Source: Odiellus spinosus
Lineage: Eukaryota; Arthropoda; Arachnida; Opiliones; Phalangiidae
DNA length: 64,000 nt
Direction of reading: 5' to 3'
Assembly: GCA_963920705.1 (NCBI GenBank)
Contig: OY987234.1
Coordinates: 7,265,851 to 7,329,850, forward strand
A model generated the notes under the pieces. That model did no database searches. It was not told where the DNA came from and saw only the letters and a list, made by a program, of their open reading frames with translations. The position numbers and the translations under genes are program-made. Positions 52,063 to 63,190 of the stretch are shown piece after piece. Each line of letters opens with the position of its first letter. The first letter of the stretch is position 1.

Positions 52063-52246
52063 TTTAATATAGGTGGGTAACAGTTTTTCAGGAATTCCTA
52101 AAATTAGATACCCATATTGCCGAAAACCTAAAAATGTAAACAAGAGACCAGTATCCCTTAGTTAAAGGTTTTAAAATAACAAGTATGTGTGACATTGAAA
52201 TAAAAACACCTCTATAACAAATATGATTTATTTAGTCAAGCGAAAT

Positions 52247-52441
52247 TCACGCGATGGTTAAAATAAATATTTCCATGTATGCAATGATCAGGCTGACGAT
52301 GTAGAAGTTCTTGCTCAGGGTTCCCACTTCCTCAAAGTCTTGACGCATAGCGCGGTTTTCTAGCAGGCAGGTTTCTTCATAGAATGACTTATGCAGATGA
52401 TAAGTAGATACTGCTGACAATGTGATGGACGAGTGTTTCAT
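52247..52441 (-). other. 64-codon open frame, unrecognised (duplicate)
   Basis: Same frame as 46773-46967, undamaged. No independent support for coding. Confidence 0.15.
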
Positions 52442-53200
52442 GGCACGCCAGTCAGTTAGTGAAGATGAGACGCTATCCTTCCACCTTGGAGTTCAAAGTA
52501 ATGACTAACCAATACTTCCAAGTTGACGTCGAGATATTAAGCAGTCAAATGATATTGTTTCGCTGAATACCTAGCCTTTTATACCCAAAGTAGGCAAGAT
52601 AAAAAACGGGCCCACTAACAAAGAGTGGCCTACTGGGGGAGTGGTGTCCCACCGCCGATTTTTATAAACTAATGAATTAATTAAATCTGTCTCAGAGTCC
52701 ATTTTTCTAAGACATTTTGGAAATCTCATCTCTATATATCATTGAGGCTAATGTGAAATACCCTAGTTTATCTACCCTACGGTACATCATTCTAATTTTG
52801 TTAATAAAACATTATCAACAAAACATTCCGTGCGTTTCTTAGATATAGAGACTAAAAAAATAGTTTCCTTATTCCGTCTTTCGCTTTGACTAAAAAAATA
52901 GTTTCCTTATTCCGTCTTTCGCTTTAACGTTATCTAAAGTTTTTGTTATCTCAGTCGTAGTATTCAACATCAGAAAAGTATAAAAAATATAGAACACCCC
53001 AACATTTCTCTCTCTCTCGAATGCAAACTCTGAATGAAACGCCGTCTTTCACGGGGCTTCAACGTTATCTATAAAGCTTTTGTTATCTCAGTCGAAGTAT
53101 TCATCAGAAAAACATAGAAAAATATAGAGTACCCCCATGATCCTAACATATTTTTCTCTCTCGAATGCAAACTCTCAATGAAACGGACTCGCGGTCGGGA

Positions 53201-53236
53201 GAAGAAGAAGAAGAAGAAGAAGAAGAAGAAGAAGAA
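53201..53236 (+). repeat. (GAA)12 microsatellite
   Basis: Matches the tract at 47727-47762 in length. Confidence 0.95.
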
Positions 53237-53250
53237 TATCTCAGTTATCA

Positions 53251-53452
53251 ATATGACAAAGAATTCCACCTCATAAGACAAATCTCCATAGACTTTTCTA
53301 ATGAAATTTTGAGACACCTATAAATAAAACAGGCCAGCTGGCCTGTTTTTAATATGACAAAGAATTCCACCTCATAAGACAAATCTCCATAGACTTTTCT
53401 AATGAAATTTTGAGACACCTATAAATAAAACAGGCCAGCTGGCCTGTTTTTA
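53251..53452 (+). repeat. 101-bp tandem repeat, two units
   Basis: ATATGACAAAGAATTCCACC starts at 53251 and 53352. Each unit ends in the 20-bp palindrome (53328-53347 and 53429-53448). The single-unit forms are at about 46494-46595 and in copy 2. Confidence 0.95.
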
Positions 53453-53624
53453 ATAAAGGTTTAGAATTTTAAATAGGATATACAAAACGGAAATTGATGT
53501 CGGCGAGTTAAATAAACGGACACATACTTCTGGTCTCCAGAATTATGTTCTCATGCTGCTTTAAAGAATTGTTTCGCTTTCCATGCTCATTTTTTGTCGA
53601 TGCGATTCAATATTATAAATTTAA

Positions 53625-54085
53625 TCTCTAGCTCGGTCTAGCCCGTCCCTCTTGTAATATTTTAGGTAAGGCTAGGTTAGTTAATCCCTCGGCCTCCCCC
53701 GTCCATCTGGTAATCTTTAAGGTGAGGTTAGGTTAGTTAATCCCTCTAATTACCGAATCCCTCCAACAAGTTAATCCTTAGCTCGGGCTATTTGTAATAT
53801 TTTAGGTAAGGCTAATTTAGGTTAGTTAATTCCTCGAATTAGCCCATCGTTCCAACTAGTTAATCCCTCGGGTTACCCATTCCATCAAGTAATCTTTAAG
53901 GTTAAATTAGGTTAATTAAACCCTGGAAATAGCCCATCCCTCCAACTAGGTAATCCCTATAACTCGGGCTAACCCGTTCATCTTGTAGTATTTTAGGTAA
54001 GATTAGTTTAGGTTAGTTAATCAATTGAACTAGCCCATCCCTGTTTTACAACTTAGGTAAGGTTAGGTTAGTTAATCTCTGCCTT
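53625..54085 (+). repeat. TTAGG-like minisatellite array
   Basis: Irregular units of about 60-130 bases repeat TTTTAGGTAAGG, AGGTTAGTTAATCC, TAGCCCATCCCTCCAACTAG and CTCGGGCTA. GGTTAGGTTAG-like stretches resemble the TTAGG telomere repeat of many arthropods, but units are long and degenerate, so this is an interstitial minisatellite and not a telomere. The same family is inverted at 45408 and 50918. Confidence 0.85.
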
Positions 54086-54247
54086 TCGAGATTTGTACCA
54101 GGGTCTCAATTACGAATAGATTGAAGCCTCAATTAAACGCTTTAATTTTTATTCAGCATTAGTAAGAATTAAAGTTCAAAAAACCTATAAAGCAAAATAG
54201 TGAAGTGTGTAAAAGGTGTATATTTTTGGAGAAAAAAGGACAGAAAT

Positions 54248-54750
54248 TATACAAAAAAGAGGTTGCTTCGCACCCTTAAAAAAACTCTTTATCTAACTCG
54301 AATCAAACCCGTGAAGGGACAGAAATTATTTGTTAGAGAAAGAGCAATTTCATATCTTTAAAATTATAGTTAGTAGATTTAGTCTACTACTTCAAAGATT
54401 TTATTACTATTATATATTTTCCAAAAAACGGATAAAGACGACCTAGTTAACCATCCTCTCCCATTGATGTTTATTTTAAATTCTATCAGTATCACTAATA
54501 AAATTAGCTGAAGATGGAGTTCCTTTAATGTATATATATTTATCATTAGTCCTAGGTCGTCTTTATCCGTTTTTTGGAAAATATATAATAGTAATAAAAT
54601 CTTTGAAGTAGTAGACTAAATCTACTAACTATAATTTTAAAGATATGAAATTGCTCTTTCTCTAACAAATAATTTCTGTCCCTTCACGGGTTTGATTCGA
54701 GTTAGATAAAGAGTTTTTTTAAGGGTGCGAAGCAACCTCTTTTTTGTATA
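54248..54750. mobile_element. Foldback MITE with two 199-bp arms
   Basis: Arms 54248-54446 and 54552-54750 appear perfectly inverted by eye, with a 105-base loop. Ends TATACAAAAAAGAGG and the block CAAACCCGTGAAGGGACAGA followed by AATTA are shared with the foldback elements at 42122 and 47779, so all belong to one superfamily with TA flanks. A stray GGACAGAAATTA lies just outside the left end, like the tail of a lost unit. Non-coding. Confidence 0.9.
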
Positions 54751-55321
54751 ATCGTACTTGGGATGCGTACGGGCATAGGCGGATTATTTTCTCTAAGTAA
54801 CCAAAACGCTATGCTACCTATGACAACAGTCGTTGTCGGACTGGGTTTTTCAGCCCTTCACAATTGCCCTATACCGTGTATCACCTTAACTTGATTTTGA
54901 AGTTATACTGTCGAAACTATAATGTTTCTTTAATCTCCTATGGTATGTTTCGGGTTTGAAACGTATCTCTGGCGCACGAGAGAGAGAACTTTTGGGGGAA
55001 AACTCCCTATGATTCCACGATTCCTTCCCCCCAAAAACCTATACCATGCCTCTGCTGTTCTAATTTTTTAATTAGGCCAGGATTGGGCCAGTTTTCTTTA
55101 GTTGCTCTCTTGATCACTAGCTGGCACTTCAACCGAAATATTTTCAAAAAAATTTCTCTCGTGTTTTCTCTCTATACAAGCTCTGATGTCATGAGACCCG
55201 ACTGAGATACCTGACTGGGACTAGCAATCTGGTTACTTAGAGAAAATAATCCGCTTATGGTACGGGTAAGTGAAGATGATAAATAAAAAAAAACTACAAG
55301 CAAAAATCCATAATAAATCAT
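54751..55321. other. Unique DNA, no gene seen
   Basis: Nothing supported. Confidence 0.4.
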
Positions 55322-55325
55322 GGGA

Positions 55326-55489
55326 TATAAAAGGCCAGATTTTTCAAGCTGAAAATTCATGAACTTTACAGAATTTTCTAGATTTTTCCAGACTTTTCTA
55401 TAATTTTCCGGAACTTTATAGAGCTTTCTAGAACTTTCCAGAAATTTCTAGACCTCTCCAGATTTTTCTGGTACCTTCTAGAACATTCT
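55326..55489. promoter_or_regulatory. Heat-shock-element-like decamer array with TATA box
   Basis: Fourteen decamers in exact 10-base phase run from 55350 to 55489. Five fit nGAAnnTTCn perfectly (55350, 55370, 55430, 55440, 55480) and most others miss by one or two bases. Heat-shock factor trimers bind alternating nGAAn/nTTCn pentamers, which is what this phase provides. TATAAAAGG lies at 55326-55334, 16 bases from the array. Orientation is awkward: for a plus-strand gene the array would lie downstream of the TATA box; for a minus-strand gene it lies upstream but the box reads CCTTTTATA. No heat-shock protein frame is visible on either side in this window. A 10-bp minisatellite that merely resembles the site is the alternative. 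Confidence 0.5.
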
Positions 55490-56160
55490 GGGAAAAGTTA
55501 CGGACGTACGCACGTACGAACATTGTAAATTAATAGTGTTTGATAATGGCGTGACGTAACAGCAGCGATGTAAAAGTTAGCTTCGCGTCACCCATAATTT
55601 ATAAATCTTTATATATTTTCTAACACGATTATAAAAGTAAAAGTTCATAAAAATGTTTAAATTATAGAATAAGCGAATGTACAAATTTTTTAATTACTCG
55701 CTCATATTGTTAAAAAAAGGTTTCCATCTGTCTCACGAGAAAATACTCGACAAAAACACTCAAAGGAAAAATAGCCTTTTACTCAGACTCCGTTTCGAGC
55801 TTTCTAGAACCACTAATTAGAATAACTTAAGAGACGAGGTCCTTTTATACTATATATAATAGGGAGGTTCGAAGAACACCAAATTTACATAGAAAACCAT
55901 TTTTTTTCCCCCAATGGAAAACTACCCCAACTCCTTGAAAAACTCGCGATTGACTATAACTCGGGGTAAATAATTAAATTTACCGCGGAGTTTATTCGAT
56001 AATCTTCGATAACTCCGATATAAGCAAATTGGCGGGGCTCTAACAATCCGGAAACGAAGACAATTCGGAAAAGAAAGAAAAAAAAAAAAATCAAACCAGA
56101 AGAAACTCCAAAATTGTCTGTTGTATAAAAAGAAACGGCAACGTTGCTTATCTATAATCG
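55490..56160. other. Unique DNA, no gene seen
   Basis: Contains ACGTACGCACGTACGAAC near 55504 and otherwise nothing supported. Confidence 0.4.
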
Positions 56161-56335
56161 CGTTCACACTTGAGAGTTCAAAATCGTTTTTTAAACCTTT
56201 TAGAAATGTCAATAAAGCTGTAAAAATTTGGGATCTTTTGTCAACAAAAAAATTCAGAATTATTGACTTGAAAAGTTGATTTGAACGGATTCAAAACAGT
56301 TTGAAAACGTTTATTCAAAGTGCCTAGTGTGAACG
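56161..56335. mobile_element. CGTTCACACT MITE, copy C
   Basis: CGTTCACACT (56161-56170) and its exact inverse AGTGTGAACG (56326-56335) bound a 175-bp element, with sub-terminal AAAACGTTT-like motifs. Best-preserved member of the family here. Confidence 0.85.
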
Positions 56336-59300
56336 TAACTTAAATATTTCCGTACAAAGCGAATAAAAACCAAGAAAACGAATATAGGATCGTGGGTAGG
56401 GTAGGGGGAAGATGGTACCCCAGTTAAATACCCCCATGACCGAGAGCGAGAGAGTCCGAGGAGAAAGAAACGTGAAGATAGTATAAAACAGCCAATTTCG
56501 GACGCGACGCCAATTTTATTTCTACCCTGCATGCCCTTAGTTGGCATTTCATTAGACCCCGTTAATGAAGGAAAAGCGGTACGTTAACGCCAATGAAATC
56601 CATGGCGGTAGCCTTAAATAGTATTAAATGGGAGTAACCGGACGAGCTCCCCAAACGGAACGTTACAAGAATCTTATAAAACAGAGGGAGTTATCAACGC
56701 GTTTCATTCGTTCGGTTTTAAAAATGAAAGAAACTCGAGCTTAGTACGTAGTGCAAACTTGGACACGTTTTGAGTGTAGCGACGGTAGCCGTGGGCATAG
56801 TAGAGCTAGCAAGGACGAAGCAAGGAGAATGGATTACAAAGGAAGAGCAAGATATGTGAACAAAGTTGGGAGGAAATGAGAGTTTTGTTGATCTTAATTT
56901 TCTTCTTTCAATCGACGTTGTCGTCTTAAACTATATTTTAATACTTCCCCTTTATAAGAGATAGTATATCCGTCGACCTTCGACGGTTAAAATGAAAAAC
57001 AGACAAAATATTTAGTCGTCTGGCTCTCCATTCGTATTCTTTTCTCCACGCTGGTTTTCTAAGAAACCTCTTCTATCCTCGGTTACAATCTTAAAAGAGT
57101 ACGAAAGTAACATCGGGAAAAACCAATTATTTTATAATAATTTTGGTTCCTTCTCGGGTTGAAACGCGGTGTTCGTGGGAAAAGGGAACAGGAGGAATAC
57201 CTAAATAGTCTATTCCGAGTTAAATTGTCAGCGAGTACCGAGCTAGCCTCCCTTTAATTTTATAGGCGTCAAGGAATAGTAGGGTAACGGTTAAGCAATA
57301 GCTACGTACGCGCTGTAAATTGAAGGAAGCGAAAGAGTCTATATAAGAATCGGATGAGGCGATTAGGTATTTCAGGCTATAGCTAAGAAGCTAATCTCGT
57401 GGAAAGAAGTAAGAAACGAAAAGCCTATTTCTTAGATTATGCCCCCGAGCTAAACCCCTCTAAAACCCCAGCCCTCCCTACCACTATTATATAGTTCAAA
57501 CGGAAAACTCATCTCCTACGAAGCTAAAATTCAAGCTATCCCCGATTAGAACTCCTTGATTTACACGTCTGATTTTGACTGCAGCTATCAACTTAGATTC
57601 CAGTAGGGTCAAAAGTAATTCCAAATTACACGTCAGCGTCTCGTGAGTTTCCTTTATTAGTTTTACTTTTGAATCCATAAGCAAATCCGAGAACTTTGAA
57701 ATCATTCTGTTGGTAATTTCAGTTACAGTTTGCAGCGCGAGCAAAGCTAAGGGGAATCGGGATTTTCCCATCATTTCGCGCACGCTGGACAGATCAAGGT
57801 ATCCTGCTACCCATGCACGACTCGCAATTTTCAATTGGAAAACAAATGCGTTTCCTCATTAATCGCTGACGGATTAGAGCTCGGAATCGGATAATGAATA
57901 ATTTAGGATATTCATTAATAACTAGTATTTTTTCAGATATTTTAATCTTGGATAAATTGTTTGTTAATATAAAACCACAAATTATACAACCAGACATTTC
58001 AAATGGATACGAATTATCCGGAGATAAAATTTTAAGCTCGATTAATAAACAGCTTACGCGTTTATTCGAACGGATAATGCCAAAATAAAAATATGATGTT
58101 TTTCGAAATACGGATAATATCTGATTAACATTCACGATGGTCTTATTCAATTAAAAAAGGTTATACGAATTCCGAACTCTATCGCTGATTTCGACAACCA
58201 ACTTTTTAAAAGGATATAAAGGGAGAGAGAAGGAGAAAAGAGCCTTAAGCTTATGGCGTCAAGATTGGTCGTAGCGTTTCCCGAAATCGCTCGGGAATCA
58301 TTTATATAGCCTATTAAATTGAATAGCGGACCGCCAGTTCTTTAAAATTAACCCTCAAACCCTCGACGGAATAAATCGGCCGACAATCTTTCCCCACCCC
58401 ACCCCCATCGGTTTAAACTCCTAGCACGCTCCACGCTGTCAAGGGACGCTCAACTCCAAATATACTTATTCATTTTAGGATAGCCGAATGGCGCATCTTC
58501 GAGGGAGAGAGAGAGAGAGTGAAATGAACCGTGTTACTTTTATTTCAAGTTATAATTCTATAGAATTAGTCCAAATTAATTGGGGAAAGTGATCAAACAT
58601 CAGCTATAGATTACTTAATTAATGCTATTAAATTTCTCGTAATTATCGTTTAAAAACGTGTATTTGACCCTCGTCTTTCATTACCGAGATATCAAAATAT
58701 TTCACAAAACTTTCAGGAAATTTCTAATTGCAAGTTAAATGGATACTAGACTCTGATAACATTTCATATGTATGGATTTGGATTGTTAAGTGCAAAAACC
58801 GTGGATCACAACTCGCCATTGAAGGTTTCGCGGTAATTTGAAGTTAAATATCAAAGTCGCGAACTTGACTCGCTAAGCCTAAATCAGTTTGGAAGAAATT
58901 CTGGAGAAAAATGAGTTGCCAATGGATCAACAATACATTTTTTTCTCATCAAACTCATCCAAATTCTATTCACACGATCCAAGTAACTGACTCAACAAGA
59001 GTTTACTCATCTAGTTGAGTCAAAAAGTTGTATCTATTTTCTTTGATAATTTATCGCGAAACCTTTGGCGAATTTCGATAATGTTTTTAGGCATATTGTA
59101 ACCACACTCTACATCGATTCAAAATAATACTTGTTTACAGTGCCCCTTAGATCAAGAGCTTTATTATCTTTTCGAGCCTCCCTTCGAGGCTTAGAATGAA
59201 AGGAGAGATAGAGAGGGATAGGGGTTGCTGGGTGACATTACAGTAAATGGAGGGAGGTCGGGTGGTCGCGAATCGTGATTAGAATGGGCCTCGCCTTCTC

Positions 59301-60333
59301 CATTTCCGCCTTTCTTTTCCATCTATTCTTCTTCTTTTCTCTTTTTATGGTTAGGCGTATAGTAGCGGTGGGGGCAGGCGAACGGACTGTGGGTTTTTTT
59401 TCTTCATCATTTCTAGCCTCAGCGGTGGCGGCGGCTAACCCTTTGTTGTCGCGGAAACCGAGAAACAGAGTGGTCAGAAAAAGTATCTCTCCTCTACTTA
59501 AAGTCTTTAGCTCAGAAGTCCCTCCATTCCCCGTTGGCACCCCCCCCCCTCAAACGCGCTTCCAAACTTACCCAGCCACTAACGTAATAAAAACGAAGTA
59601 GGATATATCCCTACGCTCGATGTTAAAAGGAGGCTCTAGAGTATAACAACCGCGATCAGACTGAAGATTCGTTGAATGACATTCCCTTCTCCGCGTCCAA
59701 ACGCTTACGAAGAGACGGCTCGTTAGTTTTGACAATTCATTCTGGTTTAAGTATAGTTTGGCTTATCGCCGCTTAACGCTATATTATTCCGCCGCCTTGA
59801 AACCAACGTATTATGGCCGCGAAATGACGGCAGCCACGCACGAGGTTTTGTTAGTTCCTAATTTTGCCCGAGTCCTGTATTGACAGTTAGAGGACGCTTA
59901 CGAATAATACCACGTTATGTTTTTCACGTTTATCTGTTAAAAAAGCGGCGCTGCTCAATTTTAATAGTCCTAGGTTATAGTTACCGTCGATTGAAGGTGG
60001 AATGCTGACAAACAAAATAAGAGAGGTACAAATACCAACACCGAAGGAAAAATGAATTTCATATGGATATCATAATGAATCTCGTTCGTGTTATACCGCG
60101 ATCTCAATTATTCTACCCGGGAGAATCCACTACCCTATCAGTTTTCCACAAAAGCTCCTTTTCCCCGGGTATCCAACTGCCGCTCTTTCGCTTGTTAATG
60201 TAATCCTCGACACTAAATCACTCTCGCGTATCAACGCCAATAACCGTCATTCGTGAGTTCCCCTATAATGTCTGAGAAAATATATCGAATTGATATATTG
60301 TTTACGGATACGTTAAAGTAGACAAGCTACTAT
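56336..60333. other. Mostly unique DNA
   Basis: Includes a GA run at about 58505-58519 and a short TGACTCAAC/GTTGAGTCA hairpin at 58988-59022. Minus frame 57496-57834 (open to about 57855) has a helix-rich, protein-like composition but no recognised domain. A GC-rich patch at 59270-59580 is open on both strands. Confidence 0.4.
59834..59992 (+). repeat. Dispersed repeat, copy 2 of the 24.5-kb element
   Basis: CCACGCACGAGGTTTTGTTA, then GACAGTTAGAGGACGCTTA and a TTATAGTTACC tail, in the same order as 24530-24655. Diverged. Confidence 0.55.
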
Positions 60334-60541
60334 TGACTCATTTCGGGTCTCATCAAATTGAACTCGCGCCAAAAAAATAGAGAATTGAAAAAAAACACTG
60401 CAGGATTTGTGCGTCGGTTTTACTTTTCATTTAAGTAAAAATCAAATCCTTCAGGGATTTTTTTCTTTTTTTTTTTTTTCAATTCTTGAAAAGGAAATTC
60501 AAGTGTCAAATTGACGATTTGACGAGGCCCGAAATGAGTCA
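60334..60541. mobile_element. 208-bp inverted-repeat element
   Basis: TGACTCATTTCGGGTCTCAT at the left and its inverse (ATGAGT end at 60541) at the right, with AATTGAAAAAAAA mirrored further in around a T-rich centre. Single copy here; non-coding. Confidence 0.75.
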
Positions 60542-61046
60542 GCAAATGCGCGACTATTTTAAGACAGTGGCCTAATAAGAGAATAAAAATAGATTGAGCA
60601 ATCCTATTCGTAACGCGTACGACTACTTCGAGCTACAACTTTAAAGGAATATTATAAGGCCAAAAGTCCATCACTTTATTCCATTAAAGTAAAGAACGCC
60701 CCATAACTTAATACTATCAGCAAAGGGCCAGGTAAACGTACTAGCCCATCACTTAAAAATAGCCAAAAAGTCATCACCCCTGTGTGGCTCCAGTGATTTG
60801 AACTCTTCCTCGATATTTTGAGTCGGGAGAGAGGGACGGAATTTAGGCAAGCCGCGCTTGGCTATAATGACCTCCCCCACCCCCCACCAAAAATATCGCT
60901 AAGTGTGGCGCTTCTTCCGTTCACTATTTACACGGCGACTGCGGCCGCTAGAGTGTCTCGAATCAGAATCTGTCGGTACATTTACCTGGACCTTTGCTGA
61001 TAGTATTAAGCTACGGGGCGTTGTTTACTTTTATGGAATAGACTTT
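60542..61046. other. Unique DNA, no gene seen
   Basis: Nothing supported. Confidence 0.4.
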
Positions 61047-61123
61047 TGTTAGGCCTATTTAAACGATATTAAAAACCTACGATAGAAAATCGCTAGATGT
61101 AGTGAAACTATATTCTCCCTTTA
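61047..61123 (+). mobile_element. Truncated foldback MITE (right end only)
   Basis: TTGTTAGGCCTATTTAAACG followed later by TTCTCCCTTTAA matches the right-hand part of the elements at 37576 and 62755. The left part is missing. Confidence 0.6.
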
Positions 61124-62507
61124 ACCCAAAACCTAGTCGAATTGAGCCGATCCCGCGCTTAGAGGCGCTCAAAGATGCTTGAAAGATAGACGCGAAGAGT
61201 AAGGGAAGCTTAATATTCTATCATCTATAGCTAATAAAAAAACACAATAGAATCCTAGATCAAAAATAAGAAATAAAAGAGACGTTGATAGGGCCGCACG
61301 CGCGCGAGAGCCAGCTAGAAAGAGGAAAAGAAAAGAGGCGTAATCTTGGGATTCGCTCGTTGCTATATACGTCAGGCGTCGCTACGTATAGCTACGGTAA
61401 TCTCTCCATTCTACGGATGGCGAGGGATTATCCCGGAATCTCGCCCGAGACGAGAGATGAACTCCCCAAGAGAGAGAGACGCAACATCTGTTTCGGGTCT
61501 CTTATACATCAAAAATCCAGAATTTCAAGAGAGGATAACAATGACGAACGCGAAAACGCCTACGCATCATTAAGCTTAATTTATAACACATCGGTCACGT
61601 GACAAGATTTTGAAGATTCTATTATACGTAGCTACGCGTTTGTTTTCCCAAACTATCCAGCGAAAATATACAGAAATATGAGGTTTCGATTTCTAAAGTG
61701 TCTAAACTCTCAAAGAAAACCTGGTTTTAGCGTGGTAACTTAAAATCTCTCGCGAAGATGTAACAGAATACTAATATTTGATAATTTTGCCTCTAGATGC
61801 TATAGAAATAATAGAATATTCGCAGACCATTTGAGGGTGATGATATTAAAATAAATTATTAATTGGGTTGAAAAAGAACTTGTTCGTTTTCATCTCCCCA
61901 GAACGTTTATTTATGAAACTGTTTTTACAACCACGCACGCACTGCCACGCAGTATAGTCAATAATTAATTTTATTAATTACTCAAATTCAATCCACTATT
62001 TCTTTTACGAATTATTACCGCAAATTTTGTATCTCAACTATTTCCCTGATGTTTTCCAAAAAGTAAAAGTTTTGCCTATATTTGCCCGCTTTTTGTTAAC
62101 ATTCTAATTTTCCAAGATTGTACCCAGCGATATAGGTTCCGTTATTTGCCTTTTCACTCGCCCTTTAATAAGCCTACTAGGTTGCAAGAGAGAGGGCGAG
62201 GGAGAAAGGGGCTGGGGGAGAATAACTAGAAAGGTGAATAATCATCGGGTACTTCGCGTACATGCCTAAGCCTATTCTCTCTCTCTCTTTCTCTCCTATT
62301 GTTGGATTAAATCGGATCAGTAAGGAAGTAAGGAGGGAGAATTGTTGTAGTTTGCTTAATTAGCCGGAGTTGATGAGCGCGTGCCCAAAGATACTTTTCA
62401 AAAGTTAGTTCCGACGTCGCGACTTGATTTTCCGCGGATTATTAGCCTCGTCGCTCGAGTAATTATTCTCGGGCGCCAACAATTTAAGCGAAGACAAATT
62501 GGATCGA
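61124..62507. other. Unique DNA, no gene seen
   Basis: Includes a pyrimidine-rich run at 62275-62298. Overlapping short frames only. Confidence 0.4.
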
Positions 62508-62635
62508 CGACGCCTGTAAAAGTGTTTCCATCGTCGCGCACCCTCGCCCGCCAAGAAGACCCCATCTAGGCTCAAAAGTGCTAACAGATTTTGTACTCGA
62601 CGCCTGTAGAAGCGTTTTTCCACCCCCGCGGTCAA
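62508..62635 (+). repeat. Short dispersed repeat, two diverged copies 90 bp apart
   Basis: CGACGCCTGTAAAAGTGTTT at 62508 and CGACGCCTGTAGAAGCGTTT at 62598, both running into a CGCG-rich end. Related to 1824-1855. Confidence 0.6.
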
Positions 62636-62754
62636 GCAAACTCACTCGCCGTATTATCGCTTTTAGGTTGAAATTATATTTCATATAATTTAAAATTTAA
62701 TCGGCATTGAATTTTGAACAATCAACATTTGAGCTCTAGGAAATCTTAAAGTGA

Positions 62755-63190
62755 GAATGCAACCTGAAAATTAGTGATTTTGTATGGATTCCTTATCGTT
62801 TAAATAGGCCTAAACCAACAGTAAAAACAAATTAAAAACAAATAATAAGCTTGAAATAAATTTAAATCTTATCATCAAAATAGGCTTAGCTGGATTCATG
62901 GAGATCACCTGAACTCCCATATAAGGACTAAGGACCAATGACATTGATCGATGGCTCTTATATGGGGAATGCAGGATCTCCATGATCAATGTCATTGATC
63001 GCTAGTCCTTATACAGGGAGTTCAAGATATCTCCATGAATCCTAAGCCCATTTTGATGGTAAGTTTTAAATTTATTTTTAGTTTAATATTTGTTAGGAAT
63101 TTTTTTTTACAGTAGGATTATGCCTTATTTAAACGATAAGGAATCGATAAAAAAAAATCACTTTTTGTTAGATTGCATTCTCCCTTTAAA
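62755..63190. mobile_element. Foldback MITE with TTTAAAGG ends, copy 2
   Basis: Left end CTTAAAGTGAGAATGCAACC, right end the inverse with few changes. The inner arms CCTTATCGTTTAAATAGGCC and its mirror near 63125-63142 enclose nested palindromes. About 436 bp, homologous to 37576-38023. Its ends resemble those of the 7922 and 28989 MITEs, which suggests one broad family. Confidence 0.85.

Larger units (their letters stand above)
47779..53247 (+). repeat. Tandem duplication, copy 2 (about 5.47 kb)
   Basis: Homologous to 42122-47778. Offsets fall from 5657 to 5512, 5510 and 5474 as repeat-length changes accumulate. Unlike copy 1 it runs on past TCAGTTATCAAT into ATGACAAAGAATTCCACC, so the ancestral right junction is preserved here. 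Confidence 0.95.

Noticed and set aside
53625-54085. Chromosome end with TTAGG telomere repeats
   Set aside because: Units are long, degenerate and interrupted, and unique DNA lies on both sides.
59270-59601. 108-codon plus frame with a good acceptor-like pyrimidine tract
   Set aside because: Equally long frame on the other strand, low-complexity F/A/R composition and no matching donor; not strong enough to call an exon.
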